From: Anthoceros angustus | Taxonomy: Eukaryota > Streptophyta > Anthocerotopsida > Anthocerotales > Anthocerotaceae | Assembly: GCA_010909165.1 (NCBI GenBank) | Contig: MU008158.1 | Coordinates: 707,478-771,477, forward strand | Length of the DNA: 64,000 nt | Direction of reading: 5' to 3' | Part shown: positions 1-10,208 of the stretch, one piece after another | How the letters are laid out: every line of letters begins with the position of its first letter | How positions within the stretch are numbered: position 1 is the first letter of the stretch | Translations under genes and position numbers: made by a program | Notes under the pieces: model-generated | What the model was told of the DNA's origin: nothing | The model's input: only the letters and a program-made list of their open reading frames with translations | The model's database searches: none

Positions 1-2060
1 ATCTCGATTAAAAGGAAATTAGGATAGGGGATATCCACTATATATATGCTCACCAATAGGAGATAAATATATAGAGTAATTAGCAAGCGATTAATTAGCG
101 ATAGCGGATGATACCGGGCATAAAGTAAGCCGATTTAGATAGAAGTTGGTAATTTAGAATGATGAACCCGGAAATACTAGGGTTGTGGAAAGCCTCAGGT
201 AGCAATCATCGAGAAGGAAGGCAAAGTGCAGCTTTGGGCAACACCAACTTTCTCTCCAGACCAGGCGGCTTCGCCATAGCAATTTGTTTGGAGCGTAATA
301 GGGAAGCGCCAAAGAAGAAGAAGGAAGGGAGGCTACAAATGCCTCTTGCTGCCGCGAACTCATGCAACAAAGGGAGGACGCCAAGACGAGCTGAAATGTC
401 ACAACAGAGAGGAAACCCTAGCTAGGCTAAGGGAAGAAGCATAAAGGAGGCGAGGCACTAAAAAGCGCTCTAGGAACGGCCGAGGAGCTTACCGGACAGC
501 ATCGAGGTGGCGGTGAGCTGCGGTCTACAGTGCTGGGCAAATCTGGAGGGGCGATGGCAGGAGGCGCCAAGTCGGAGCGCATGTGATCTCGCGATGTGGA
601 AGGAAGGGCGCTAGGAGGAATATCACGACACCTCGGCGCGACACTGCCTTACCAGAGGAGGAAGAACCACGAAGAGGAGGTTGGCGTGAATATTTGGAGA
701 ACTCGAGCTGTGTATAACGTGTGTGTTGCGGTATGCGGTGTTGTTAATCCTGGCTGGAAGTGTAGGGCAGAGAGGGCACGGGCGCAGCAATGGAGGCGGT
801 CAGGCCGAAATTGGAAGGAAGGGCTGAAGGAAGGCGCAAGTCACTCAGGCGAGGCGCCCTCGCGTTGAAGAAAAAGGAGGGAAGAAGCTGGTGGGAAGCA
901 AACCCGGTGAGGCATAACCTTGAATTTTGTGATAAGGGGTTGCTTTCCACAAAGGGTGTTTCTTGGTGAGGCACTAGAAGCCGAGAGAACTCAGCACTTG
1001 GGAGTAATTCCACTCCCTAGCAACATTTGGGAAGAACGCCACCATGCCTCGAGAAGGAAAGAGCAAGGGAAGGAACCACTGCCAAAGGTTCCTCCTCGCA
1101 AGAGGAGGAAAAGGAAGAAGGCGGCGTGAGGTTGGGCCGCCGAGGAGGTGGTCGAGATGCCCCAATTCACTGTTTTGCGGGCAGCTCAATCCCATGATTT
1201 GGTCGATTTCCGGCAATGGGCGAGAAAGATAACATCCAATTGGGATGGGTGTATAGCGCCAATGGGCCTACACCAATTTGGAATTGATTGAGGTGTTGTC
1301 AACCTCCATCAATGAGCGACCACCATTATGGGAGAAAGCCTGGGAGCGATCCTCGGCTGGCTGAAGATCCAAGCATTCGACAAGTGTATGGAAGGCGGAG
1401 GAGATCCTGGGGCTCTCCTCGAGAGGACAATGGAGGAAGAGGATTGCCCTCTCGAAATTCCATGAGATCCTCGTCATGATGGATGGAGGTGAAGGCCCAT
1501 GCCAAGAATGGCTGGAAAACGGATAGTATCAAGGAGTAGCTCTTTGCAAAAATTGTGTTGGGGTTGGTGAATTACCAAAAGGACTTCTTATTTCCTTTCA
1601 ACTTCCTCCGGTTTTGTGGAAGATTTCAATAGGAGCCAAGCGGATTGGGGACAATCATGTATGCATACCACCACGAGCTCCTTGGGCCAAATTCGTGGAT
1701 GAAGAGGCCAAGGCCACTACTCGGCACCTATTTGGTGCATTTATGGGGAAACGGAGGGACTCTTGACCAGCAAGGAGCTTGAGGATGCTTGGCATCCTTT
1801 GAAATCATCCACCTCCAAGCTTGGAGGCCTCTACCCTTTGAGGAAGACCATGGGAGGCGGACCTCCTAAGCACACGGGACCCGAGTTGAGGGGTGGAGGC
1901 AATAAGGTTGGGGTAGAACCTTTCCCCACAAGAGGGGGGAGGAGAAGAGCAAGATCGAAGGAGGGCCAAGTGGTAGTTTATGAGAAGAACTACCCCAAGG
2001 GTGGAGAGTCCCCACCATTGCATGGGTGCCTAGGGAAGAGGCACCCGGTGGTGGAGGCAG
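1..2060. other. Degenerate repeat DNA, no intact gene
   Basis: No reading frame here resembles a complete gene. The stretch is purine-rich on the plus strand and looks like decayed retrotransposon DNA. Around 1,544-1,760 one plus-strand frame reads like ancient protein-coding sequence (a proline/tryptophan-containing segment ending in a run of charged residues), but it is closed by stops on both sides and I do not recognise it. The first 150 bases are AT-rich with tatata runs and show nothing else. Confidence 0.5.
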
Positions 2061-2150
2061 CCTACCAGTGGTGGGCGGACTACCGTGGTAGGCGATCGAC
2101 CTACGGTGGTAGGCGGACTACATGGTAGAGGCAGCCTACAGCGGTGAGGC
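2061..2150. repeat. Cluster of CTACC/GGTAG palindromes
   Basis: Short palindromes of the form CTACC-N2-GGTAG or close variants are packed here, for example CTACCGTGGTAG near 2,080, CTACGGTGGTAG near 2,101 and CTACATGGTAG near 2,118. The same motif recurs at 3,312-3,342 and 3,723-3,757, and in the inverted relative at 16,554-16,607 and 17,024-17,100. It marks one LTR family and its flank; the function is unknown. Confidence 0.75.
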
Positions 2151-2399
2151 ACCAGCCCGTGGCGACTCTGACGGTAGGGAAGGAAGGAGAACAGCGAGGC
2201 GCAGCGGCGCCCGGGCCACCTCACCCGCTGGTGGGAGGCGGATGGGGCGACCGTGGGACCCGCGCCGCCATGGATCTTGAGGGGCTGGAGATTTCCAGCA
2301 AGAGGCAGGCTTTGGGCCCTAGGAGACTTGAGTGCTTGTGAAGCACTCGGCCGTGTAGAAGGGGCTAGGGAACTAGCAGCCTCCTTGTGGGCATGTCGG

Positions 2400-3200
2400 A
2401 GGAAGTCAAGGCCAGGAGATGGCCGAGAGGAGGCGGGGACAAGTGGCGGGAGGCCATGGAGTCCGACGAGAAGGCAGCCAAGTTGGAGAAGGTGAAAGCT
2501 TGATGACCTTGTATGTGGATCAGCAGTAGCGGAGAAGGTCCGAGGAAGGTTGTCACAAGCGGAGGAGAGAGCCATTGACGACAACCCAAGGACTCTTGGA
2601 GGCGAGGCGGAGGAGCATTTTGCCCAATTAGAGCAAAATGGAAGGGCAAAACGGAGGCTCTAGGAAGGGAGAAGGTGGTGGTCCAGCAAATGGGCCTTGA
2701 GGAGCAGTGATGGCTACCCAAGCCATCAAAATCCGGGATATGGAGGAAGAATTGCGGAGGACCCGTGGAAGAGCGGAGCTGAGCTCAAGAGCTGCAGGAG
2801 GCGGAGGCCTTGAGGCGTGCGCGGAGAAGGAGGGCTTGCCAAGCTAGCGGAGGCGAAGGAGGTCCCAGAGGAGGAGCACCACAAGAAGGGTGCAGGATCT
2901 GGTGGTGAGAGCAAGATTTTGGGCGGACTATGCCCTTCAAAAATTAACCGGGGAAGCAAGGGAGAATGTGACCTCCATGTGAAGGTGGGAGAATTGACCA
3001 CCTCGAGACCTACAAGGGTAGGTGTGAAGATGGAGAGTGGCCCACGGAGATTGATGATCTCCAGATGTAGTATCATAGCTTGGGGCTCACCTCCAGATTT
3101 TGAAGGCCAACAACAGGTGTTGCGGTTGGCCAAGGAGGACATAGGTCCTCATGATGATGGGAAGGAGTTGCAACAGTGCGGAGGCCTCGGACTTTGATGA
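2400..3200 (+). pseudogene. Decayed coiled-coil ORF upstream of an LTR
   Basis: Several frames interrupted by stops and frameshifts give glutamate-, arginine- and alanine-rich peptides with heptad-like spacing, such as segments reading IRDMEEELRRTRGRAEL and a following stretch with ADYALQKLTGEA. It lies just 5' of the plus-strand LTR-like copy at 3,253-4,310. The same arrangement (charged coiled-coil ORF, then LTR) occurs in the related family on the minus strand at 35.4-36.5 kb and 39.7-40.9 kb. I infer an accessory ORF of a Ty3/gypsy-type element; the product and function are not recognised. Confidence 0.4.
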
Positions 3201-3252
3201 GGCCACGGTGACATGGACTCAGGAGTCAGGAGAATCGGAGGTGAGGCCCGTG

Positions 3253-4310
3253 GCGCCCAAGGTGGAAGATGGCGGAGAGGAGGAGGAGGGCAGCCCGCCT
3301 CACAGAGTCACCTACCACGGTGTGACCGACCTACCATGGTAGACAGCCACACTCAGCCCTTGATCACCGGACTACGGTGAAAGTGAGGCGTGGCTGTGAG
3401 GTCGGGCAGGAGGCCAGCGTGAATGAAGGAGCAGGGGGTCGGTAGTATACCCCAGGCGAGGTGGTGGGAGACAACCCCACGGAGGAGACTAAGGGCAGGT
3501 GGGATCGAGGAAGGAGGGTAAATTTCCCTCACCCGCGGACAAGGGAGGAAGGGGCTAGGAGAGGAGACAGCATGCAAAGGCCGAGGGTTAGTGACAACGT
3601 TGGAGGAGAAGGATCCTTTGAAGACATGCTCCATGATAGGTATGGACAAATCAAGCAGGGAAAGGAGCAAAAGGAAACCGCAAGTCACCGTGAAAAGGAA
3701 GAAAAGGAGATAGGGATCGAGACTACCATGGTAGGTAGTCAACTACGATGGTGCACACTACCCGCGGATGATGGAGAATCGGCGCCAAGCGGGAGGGCGC
3801 TGGAGGAAGGGGCAAGGGTCTTGCCCGCAAGCTAGGAAGAAGGCAGGATCAGGAGGGGACGGGGAGCAAAGGGCGGAGCCAATCACAGGAGGAACACCCC
3901 AGCAAGATGAGGACTAGATGGTCAAAGACCATAAATGATGCGAGGAAGAATAGGAAGGATAGATGTGTGGTGACATCCTTTAAGGATGATCTTGGGTGAA
4001 GTTACTAGAATAGAATTTACCGGCAGACGGAGACTTAGATGCAGGTCTTAAATCTTGGCGGTGGGAAATAATAGAATATTGGAAAGGTGACTGCGGTAGG
4101 GTCACCTAAGAGGATTGTATGTGGAAGGCCTCCTATAAGAGGAGGAGGATTTCCAAGTAAAGTATCATGTCTTGCGCTTCCATACTCCAAGTCCTTTGCT
4201 CTAAGGAATTTCCATCTTTAAGTGAGCCAAGCAATCACGGGTAGAAAGGTGTTCGGAGTGCTTGGTGCGTCGGCATGACAAAGGCTCACCCAAGAGGTGT
4301 CGGAGGCCGC
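3253..4310 (+). repeat. LTR-like copy, family 2 (plus orientation)
   Basis: This segment matches, in inverted orientation, 9,452-9,981 joined to 16,391-17,158. Landmarks shared by both are the CTACC/GGTAG palindromes, a GATAGGTATGGACAAA block, a GGTCAAAGACCATAAATG block, the TATA-like CTATAAGAGGAGG and a GTCGGAGTGCTTGGTG tail. The TATA-like site followed by a transcribed-looking tail suits an LTR. Exact ends are uncertain because both copies have diverged. It contains no gene. Confidence 0.65.
4133..4140 (+). promoter_or_regulatory. TATA-like box of family-2 LTR
   Basis: CTATAAGA lies in the conserved core of the LTR. The inverted copy has its counterpart at 9,648-9,655 on the minus strand. 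Conservation in both copies and in the related family-1 LTRs (AGTATAAGAAGGC near 5,380; TATATAAGAGG at 34,565-34,575 on the minus strand) supports a core promoter. Confidence 0.5.
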
Positions 4311-4359
4311 CTTAAGGCGGCATCAGTCTGCCCGGCCCGGGCAAGCCCAGCGGCGGAGA

Positions 4360-4530
4360 CGTGTCCAATGAGCCGGACAACATGCCCACCGCCGAGCACT
4401 CCTGGAGGAGAGGGGGTACGGTGCCCGGCCCATGTGGAGGAGCATTCAACAAGTTGATTCGAGACTTTTCCTACTACACGCAGAAGCTCCTCAAGGCCCT
4501 AGAGGTCTTGCGCCACCCCAGATGGAGCGG
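4360..4530 (+). pseudogene. Tail of coiled-coil accessory ORF (family 1)
   Basis: The plus-strand peptide around 4,430-4,520 (VEEHSTS in one frame, then LIRDFSYYTQKLLKALEVL in another) matches the C-terminal end of the minus-strand ORFs at 35,411 and 39,716 (HVEEAIQQVNSDFAYYHAEL followed by LKALEVVPHP). A frameshift lies within the match. This is therefore a third, badly damaged copy of the same accessory ORF, again sitting directly upstream of the GGTCC repeat and an LTR. Confidence 0.6.
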
Positions 4531-4839
4531 ACTCCCGGGCAGGTGGAAGGAGGCGGGAGGAAGGCCCCGGAGACAGTACGGCAACCGGGACCTTAGGAGC
4601 ACTGTTCGGCGACGACAATAGCAGCGGAGAGGGGGAGCAGCTAGAGGAGCAGGACGCAAGGGATGTCGCTGCGCCTGAGGTAAGCACTCCGCACCCCACC
4701 ACGGAAGGGAGGGAGGAGGGCCCTGGGGAGGCCGTAGAAGGAGCGGGTCTGGGAAACCTGGACCAGAGCGAGGGCCCGGTGGGTGAGGATGAACCTTTGT
4801 AGTCCAGAGGCGCGCCCCAAGGACTCCATGCACGGACCA

Positions 4840-5010
4840 CGAGGTCCCGGATTCGGAGAAGACCGGACCCCGAGAGGGACCCGGACCCCGGAGGCGGAGT
4901 CCGGACCCCGAGGTCCGACTCCGGAGACCCGGGCCACGAGGTCCGACTCAGAGAGCCGGACTGGAAGTCCGGACTCCGGAATCGAGACTGGACCTTGAGG
5001 TCTAGACTCA
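4840..5010 (+). repeat. GGACC/GGTCC-rich imperfect tandem repeat
   Basis: Imperfect repeats built from TCCGGACC, CGAGGTCCG and ACTCCGGA occupy this stretch. The same repeat precedes the other two LTRs of this family on the minus strand (about 34,900-35,170 and 39,290-39,440). It is self-complementary and very rich in CpG. Confidence 0.7.
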
Positions 5011-5099
5011 GGGAGCAGAAGGGAGTCACCAATCACCTGCCCTGACAGAACCATCTCTTAGAGGGCCCATGAACAAGGGCCCACTAGCCAGGCAAGAGA

Positions 5100-5950
5100 G
5101 GAGGGGGAGGAGGACTTAGTGGTGACCGTGTTGTCAGGCCACCGCTGGTGGCTCAGCCTGACAGAGTCTCGGGAAGGGGTAGGGGCCCCGCCTCGCGGAT
5201 CATCCGATTGGGTGCGCCGCAGTTGTCAGGGCTAGGGCTTGGGCTGCCGGTAAGGCGGGCCAGGGAACCCCGCCCGGCCAGGCGTAGATAGGTGAATAAG
5301 GAGATAGTAGGCGGCGGCAAGGGCCCGGCGGCCACTGACTCGAGAATAGGAGTGTAATAAAGGCGCCGACCTTGGTAGTATAAGAAGGCTCTCTAGTAAA
5401 GTATCTTTCTCTTGGTGTGATACTGCGTTTCTTGCAGACCTTGTGCGTCTTCTTGCTAACGTGAGTCTGAGTCAGCGAGCAGCGGCTCGGAGGATTGATC
5501 AAGGTCCCAGTGATGGACCCTAATGGGTGGTGGTGTGTAGGGACGCGAGGGGAACTGCGTCGAGGCGGGACCGGCGTTGGGCGGCCGGGCGTGAGCCGGA
5601 GGAACTCGGGAGGTGTAGAGCCGGACGGAGGCCGGAGAGCAGCGGAGGAGGTCCGGACCACGCGCCACCGCCTTTTCCAAGAGCGATGAGGGTGGCGAGT
5701 GATAAGAGGAGCGGACTAGAAGAGCAGGGCGAATGATACGGACGTGAGCGAGGTCCTTAAACGTTTGGCCACACATTCGGTGGGCGTTGTAGTTAGTCTA
5801 AAGCGATAAGCGTGTGTTTGAGTCGAAGCGGTCGCGTTGAGGTGAAAGCGATTGAAAGCGACAAGCGGGCCTATCATTCTCTTGGAGCGGACTCCTTACT
5901 ACAACGACGGGATTGTGCGCCCGGTGGCCGTCGGCGAAAGTCGCGCCACA
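5100..5950 (+). repeat. LTR-like copy C, family 1 (plus orientation)
   Basis: This matches the minus-strand copies at 33,882-34,850 and 38,470-39,200. Shared landmarks include the CGGATCATCCGATTGGGTGC block, TGTAATAAAGGCG, the TATA-like site with downstream GTAAAGTATCTTTCTCTTGG, the GAGCCGGACGGAGGCC block, and the 3' end CTTACTACAACGACGGGATTG followed by GAAAGTCGCGCCACA. The copy ends in CA at about 5,950 and is followed by a primer-binding-like sequence. It probably served as the 5' LTR of the gag-RT remnant downstream. The 5' boundary is uncertain. Confidence 0.65.
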
Positions 5951-5953
5951 TTT

Positions 5954-5969
5954 TGGCGTTGCCGGGGAA
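5954..5969 (+). other. Primer-binding-like site next to LTR
   Basis: TGGCGTTGCCGGGGAA sits three bases after the LTR end. It resembles the complement of the 3' end of plant tRNA-Asp (TGGCGCCGTTGCCGGGGA in Ty3/gypsy Athila/Tat elements) with three bases missing. A similar sequence, TGGCAATGCCGGGGAA, occurs on the minus strand at about 9,434-9,450 at the end of the family-2 LTR. Confidence 0.5.
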
Positions 5970-6000
5970 TGAGATCGCTCCGTAGCATGGTGGAAGGTAA

Positions 6001-6726
6001 GTGTGGATGCGTGAGGGGCGTGGGTTGAGTGCGGTGAGGCGGCCGAGGCACTCGAGCTCGAGGGAACGTGAGAGGCGGCAAGCTCAACGTGAGAGTTCCA
6101 GTCGGCAGGTAAGGACGGTAGATTTGTCAGACCGTGAGGAGGACGTAGTACAAAGTCGAGGCGGTAGGCGGTTCCTCAACCGCTGGCGCGGCGATGGCGG
6201 CAGCGTTGACAAAGCAAGCATACTCCCTCTTTGGGGGAAAGAAGGAGCGGGATGCGGAAACTTTCATGGAGGATTTCGTGTCGGCGAACTCGGAAGGCTC
6301 GACGCAGCTCATTTGTTCGGGGTTCTTGAGGAGCAGCGCGGTGGTGGAGAATGCACCCACCCGCCCCTGCGACCTTTGAGCGAAGGATGCCTTCAAGAGG
6401 TTCGTGGAATCGACCAGGAAGGCTACGTCCTGTCTAAGCTCGAGAATCTGAAGCGAGGCAAGACGGAGAAGTTGGGATCGTACATCGAACGGTTCTACGC
6501 CCTCCGGGACCGGCACCCCACCCACACCACCATGCAGGCGGTGCGATGGTTCGCGGCCGGCCTACCCAAGCCAATGGCCAAGCATGTGCTGCTGCTCGCA
6601 GAGAAGGATGTGAGTAAGGCGGTCCGAGCGGCGGAGAACTACGAAGAATCGATGCACCAACGAAGGACGAGGACGCCTCAAGGAGGGAAGAAGAAAAAGA
6701 AGAGACGGGGATCGGAATCAAGATGA
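6001..6726 (+). pseudogene. Ty3/gypsy gag remnant
   Basis: Two frames contribute. 6,194-6,376 reads MAAALTKQAYSLFGGKKER and a following acidic/helical stretch. After a frame change, 6,385-6,726 reads KLENLKRGKTEKLGSYIERF, then RDRHPT and QAVRWFAAGLP, ending in a lysine/arginine-rich tail. The pattern (long helix, then 'GSYIERFYAL', then 'WFAAGLPKPMAKHVL') is that of the retrotransposon gag domain, which forms the virus-like particle. No zinc knuckle is visible. At least one frameshift separates the parts. Confidence 0.65.
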
Positions 6727-8039
6727 AGAGCCCTCGGAGGAGGAGGAGGAGGCGAGGCACTTGAGGAAGAGGAGGAGATCTCAGGAAGAATCCGAGCTCT
6801 GGAGGAGAGGAGGAACTCGCCCAGAAATAAGAAGAAGAAGCCCGTGGTGAAGCGGAGGTGAAGAAGGAGTCGTGATGCACCGTGCGAGAGGTTCCACGAT
6901 CCGACCCCTTGAAAGTAGCGGGTTTGAGGAAGATGGAGGCGGGTAATGAAGAGGGTGGAAGAATTGACGATCAACGGTGAAGGATCGAGGCGGAGCCACC
7001 ACAGTTCGGACCCATCTATGGTGCGGTGTGCCACCAGCATGGGCATTCAAAGGCTAAGCCTCCGGACCCGTGAACCAAGTGGAAATGCGACTACGGGAAG
7101 AGTCAGGAGGTGGGAGGGCGCTACCAAGTGCGAGAAGCACCTCGGGCGCGATATATCCAAAAGCGATGTACCCTACTGGCGGACCATCCATGCACCGCCC
7201 TCGATGCAACCTCGCATGGAGCACCTCGAATTCTTGAGGCGGTGGTCTGGGCTGGGAACCCGGGCATTATTCCCCACCCGCAGGTAGAGATTTTGAGCAG
7301 CTGTGTGGGGATTGCAGGAGGCGGGGCATATGGCGGCGGTACCGTGTCCGAACCTCGCTCAAGGGCAGTGCGCTATGCCACGGTGGAGGCGACCGCCTCC
7401 CCTCCAAGGCCGCCCGGTGCTCTGATTGAAGATGCACGGTGGCGGAGTGGGAGGAGGCACCAAGGGAACTTGGACGGAGTGGCAAGCGGTTTTGCTAAGG
7501 AGAGGGAGGTGGCTCAGAGGTCTGGAGGTGTCAACCGGTCGCGAGAAGGAGCGAAAGGAGAGAAGGCGGTGAAGAGGAAGAAGAATGGAGAGCACCACGG
7601 ATCGGAGGAGGTGCTCCCTCAAAGGGAGGAACCCGGCAAGGAAGGCGAGTTGGATCGGGCAACTCTACCGGAGGAATCACCGAAGAAACCACAGGCGGCA
7701 GAAGGACGACCCACCCAAGGTAACACCCGTTTCCGGATGTGGTTCGTGAGGGAGATGCTTGAGGAGATCCGGCGGGACCGGAGGTGGTCCGCCACCAGCA
7801 ATGGCGGAGGCTAGGACACGCGGACACGACGCGTGAGGAGCTGCCCGCGTTCAAGGTGGCCGACTTGATGATGAACCAGTACACTGGTGTCGTTTGTTGT
7901 TAAGAGACAATCAGTCAAGAAGTCGAGGGCCATCAAGGAGACACAACCGTGCGCTTGGTCGTGAACCAAACGTGGAGGTAAGGTGGTATCCATCTGAGAC
8001 CGGGCGCGGTGGTTCAAGTGGAAATCGGGTGCGTGATCA

Positions 8040-8270
8040 AAAACCACGGACACGGGTCGAGTCAACCTCATCGGAAGCCACGAGGCGGTTGGGGTTCCAC
8101 CTTGAGCCATCCACCAAAACCCTCGGATGGCGGACATGTCGAGCAGCCGGAGTCCGAGTCCAAGCAACCATAGCGGGGCTACACCTTGGACTTTGTGGTC
8201 ATCAAGCCGCGGACCTCAAGTGAGTCTGTTGGGGCGTCCACAGCTCGGACTCGGACAAAACTACACTTGG
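8040..8270 (+). pseudogene. Retrotransposon aspartic protease remnant
   Basis: Frames here give SEATRRLG, HLEPSTKTL, then after a frameshift RMADMSSSRS, and then FVVIKPRTS with LLGRPQLGLGQ after another break. The final pattern resembles the region of Ty3/gypsy proteases that precedes the LLGRPWL motif. The catalytic DSG/DTG itself is not clearly preserved. The identification rests on these fragments and on the position between gag and RT. Confidence 0.45.
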
Positions 8271-8759
8271 AAGGAAGGAGATCCATTTTAAACCAATCGT
8301 GGGATCAGAAGGTAAGAAGGGCATAGCGATCACAGAGCAAGGACACATCTGCGAAACCATAAGCACCACGGAGGGTACATCCGGCGAGGGGCGGTGGGAG
8401 CGATGAGCGAGGACACGAGGCGCCTACCTTTCCAAAATCTCGTGGTCGGAGGAGGAGATGGACTACAGGAGGGACGCCTTTGGAGCGGAGGTCGTCAACT
8501 GCTTCCAGGTGGAGGCCATGCCAAGCCAGGGGGACGAGGACACGGAAGAGGGCCCACCGGACGTCGAAAAGGGCGGAGCCGGAGGAAGTGACCCGTTTTA
8601 CTTCGGACGAACTTTTCCGAGAGTGGGGAATGCGGGAGGATGAACCTCGGATGGAGGATGACGGCTTTGGGCTGACGGCTGAGAAAGGGAGGCAGTCAAT
8701 CCGGCGATGTGGAAGATGTGGAGGTCCGACTGGCAAGTTCCTAAAATTCCGTGAGGTAT

Positions 8760-9175
8760 GCCGTGAGTTGAGCGAGACCTCACACGATTGGGGAGTTCAG
8801 GTGTGTTTGCCTTCAAGGTCACGGATATGAAGGCATTCCAAAGCGTTAGAACAGGATAGACCTAAGCGGTGCGGTGCTGTTCGGATTGACGGTATAAAGC
8901 TGAATCCTAAACACTCGCTAAGGTCAAGGAGGTCTGGACAAATATTTGGAGGCGGACATCATCTTTCCAATCGTGAGCAATGAATGGGTAGCACCATTGT
9001 CTGGTGCCCAAAAGCAAGGCGGATCCGTCTGCGATTGGAGAAGCTCAATGCACCAGAAGGACCACTTCCCATGCCCTTCGTGGATGACATCTTTGGACAA
9101 GGTGGCGGGCCGACTTACTCCTTCCTAGATGGATACTCGGCTACAACCAGCACCTAAAGTCGGATGGTTTCAATT
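8760..9175 (+). pseudogene. Ty3/gypsy reverse transcriptase remnant (N-terminal part)
   Basis: A plus-strand frame reads KYLEADIIFPIVSNEWVAPL, followed by pieces matching the usual 'VCIDYRKLN' (here damaged), KDHFPCPSW and DKVAG, and then SFLDGYSGYNQ-like sequence in a third frame. This is fingers-palm sequence typical of Ty3/gypsy RT. The catalytic YxDD lies beyond the end. The sequence breaks off about 20 bases before the ambiguous base at 9,199. Confidence 0.8.
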
Positions 9176-9199
9176 CTTCTCGTAGTTCTTCTGGTATGN

Positions 9200-9446
9200 A
9201 CGCGCTTCGGGTCGCTCGCTACGTATCGGGAAAGCGCCCGCGGCATCATGCCGGCACGCCTTGCAGCGGCGCTTCGGACCGGATTGGATTGCTCAACGTT
9301 CCGATGCCCTCGATTTCGATCTCACCACGTCGCCCTCGTGCGCAGACCGCGGGCTTGCGTGCGTAACCGACGCCCGCGGGCGTGCCCATCACCAATAGGT
9401 CGCCGGGCTCGAGCGTCATCGCCTGCCGAGGTTCCCCGGCATTGCC
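9200..9446 (-). pseudogene. Bacterial-type FAH-family hydrolase fragment
   Basis: The minus strand reads [25 protein letters not shown], a short garbled stretch, then [14 protein letters not shown] and a stop. This is the C-terminal end of the fumarylacetoacetate hydrolase fold family (2-keto-4-pentenoate hydratase/isomerase-like enzymes); GTPAGVG and the [11 protein letters not shown] block are hallmarks. One base appears to be missing in the middle, near 9,336, because the expected GDVVE continues in the neighbouring frame. The stop overlaps a new ATG as ATGA, as in bacterial operons, and an open frame follows up to the ambiguous base. The segment is GC-rich, intronless and out of place among retrotransposon DNA. 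Contamination or a chimeric join is more likely than a plant gene. Confidence 0.7.
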
Positions 9447-9981
9447 ACACACCCAGAGCAAAGCAATTTCACAAAGAACCATTCACAAGGAGCAACTCGC
9501 TTAGGCACTTGCAGGAGCAAGCCTCCACCAAGCACTCCGACCACCGCGACTTCCTCTCATGACGTGGCTCACACCTGCACGAAATTCCTTTAAAGGACCT
9601 CGAGTATGGAAGCAAGACATGATGCTTTACTTGTGAAATCCTCCTCCTCTTATAGGAGGCCTTCCACATACAACCTCCCTTGGGTGACCCTACTGCAGGT
9701 CACCTTTTCCAATATTCTATTATTCCCTACCGCCAGCATTTAAGGCCTGGCATCTAAGTCTACTGTCTAGTTCAGGGTAAATTCTATTCTAGCAACTTCA
9801 CCTAAGATCATCCTTAAAGGATGTTAGCTTATCTCACCTATTCTTTCTATTCTCCTACTCAACATTTATGGTCTTTGACCATACCTAGTCCTCACCTTGC
9901 TGGGATAGTGGCGTGTCCTTTGTGGATTGGCTCCCTCGCCCTCCTTTTGCTCTCGCCCCTTCCCAGATCCTGTCGTCTTCT
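9434..9981 (-). repeat. LTR-like copy, family 2, inner part (minus)
   Basis: This is the inverted counterpart of the plus-strand copy that ends near 4,310. It contains the TATA-like site (9,648-9,655), the CCTCCTATAAGAGGAGG-type block, and the TTTATGGTCTTTGACCAT block. It ends at the primer-binding-like TGGCAATGCCGGGGAA (minus, about 9,434-9,450). It is interrupted at 9,981 by the Copia element and resumes at 16,391. Confidence 0.65.
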
Positions 9982-10158
9982 GTAAGTAATGGCAAGCGTG
10001 GCTAGCTAGAGCAGTGAGCGAGAGCAAAACACTTGCACAGAAAAACTTATCAAATAAATGTGAAAGTGTAGCTTAAATACAATGAATAAATAACGGTTCA
10101 TATAAAGCTAACCTAACCCTAACTTAAGTAACCAGCAAATGTGGTTATCAATTTAACA
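9982..10158 (-). repeat. Copia 3' LTR
   Basis: On the plus strand it begins TGTAAGTAATGG and ends ATTTAACA. It is nearly identical to 16,213-16,390. Only a few substitutions are visible (for example AAGT/AAAT near the start and ACGG/ATTG in the middle). Confidence 0.92.
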
Positions 10159-10208
10159 CACCTTAACCACGTCGCTGGTTAGAATTATCCCGGGGCGCGA
10201 AGTTAAAG

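Larger units (their letters stand above)
5954..9198 (+). mobile_element. Ty3/gypsy-type element remnant (gag, PR, part RT)
   Basis: After the primer-binding-like site come, in order, gag-like sequence (6,001-6,726), a degenerate stretch with no intact frame (6,727-8,040), protease-like sequence (about 8,040-8,270) and the start of reverse transcriptase (about 8,760-9,175). The order gag-PR-RT is that of Ty3/gypsy and Copia alike; the RT wording is of Ty3/gypsy type. RNase H and integrase are absent because the unit stops at the ambiguous base at 9,199, where unrelated DNA starts. Frameshifts and stops are frequent, so it is not functional. Confidence 0.75.

Noticed and set aside
6127-6525. 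Antisense ORF over the gag remnant
   Set aside because: It mirrors codon bias of the gag strand, and no protein family is recognised.
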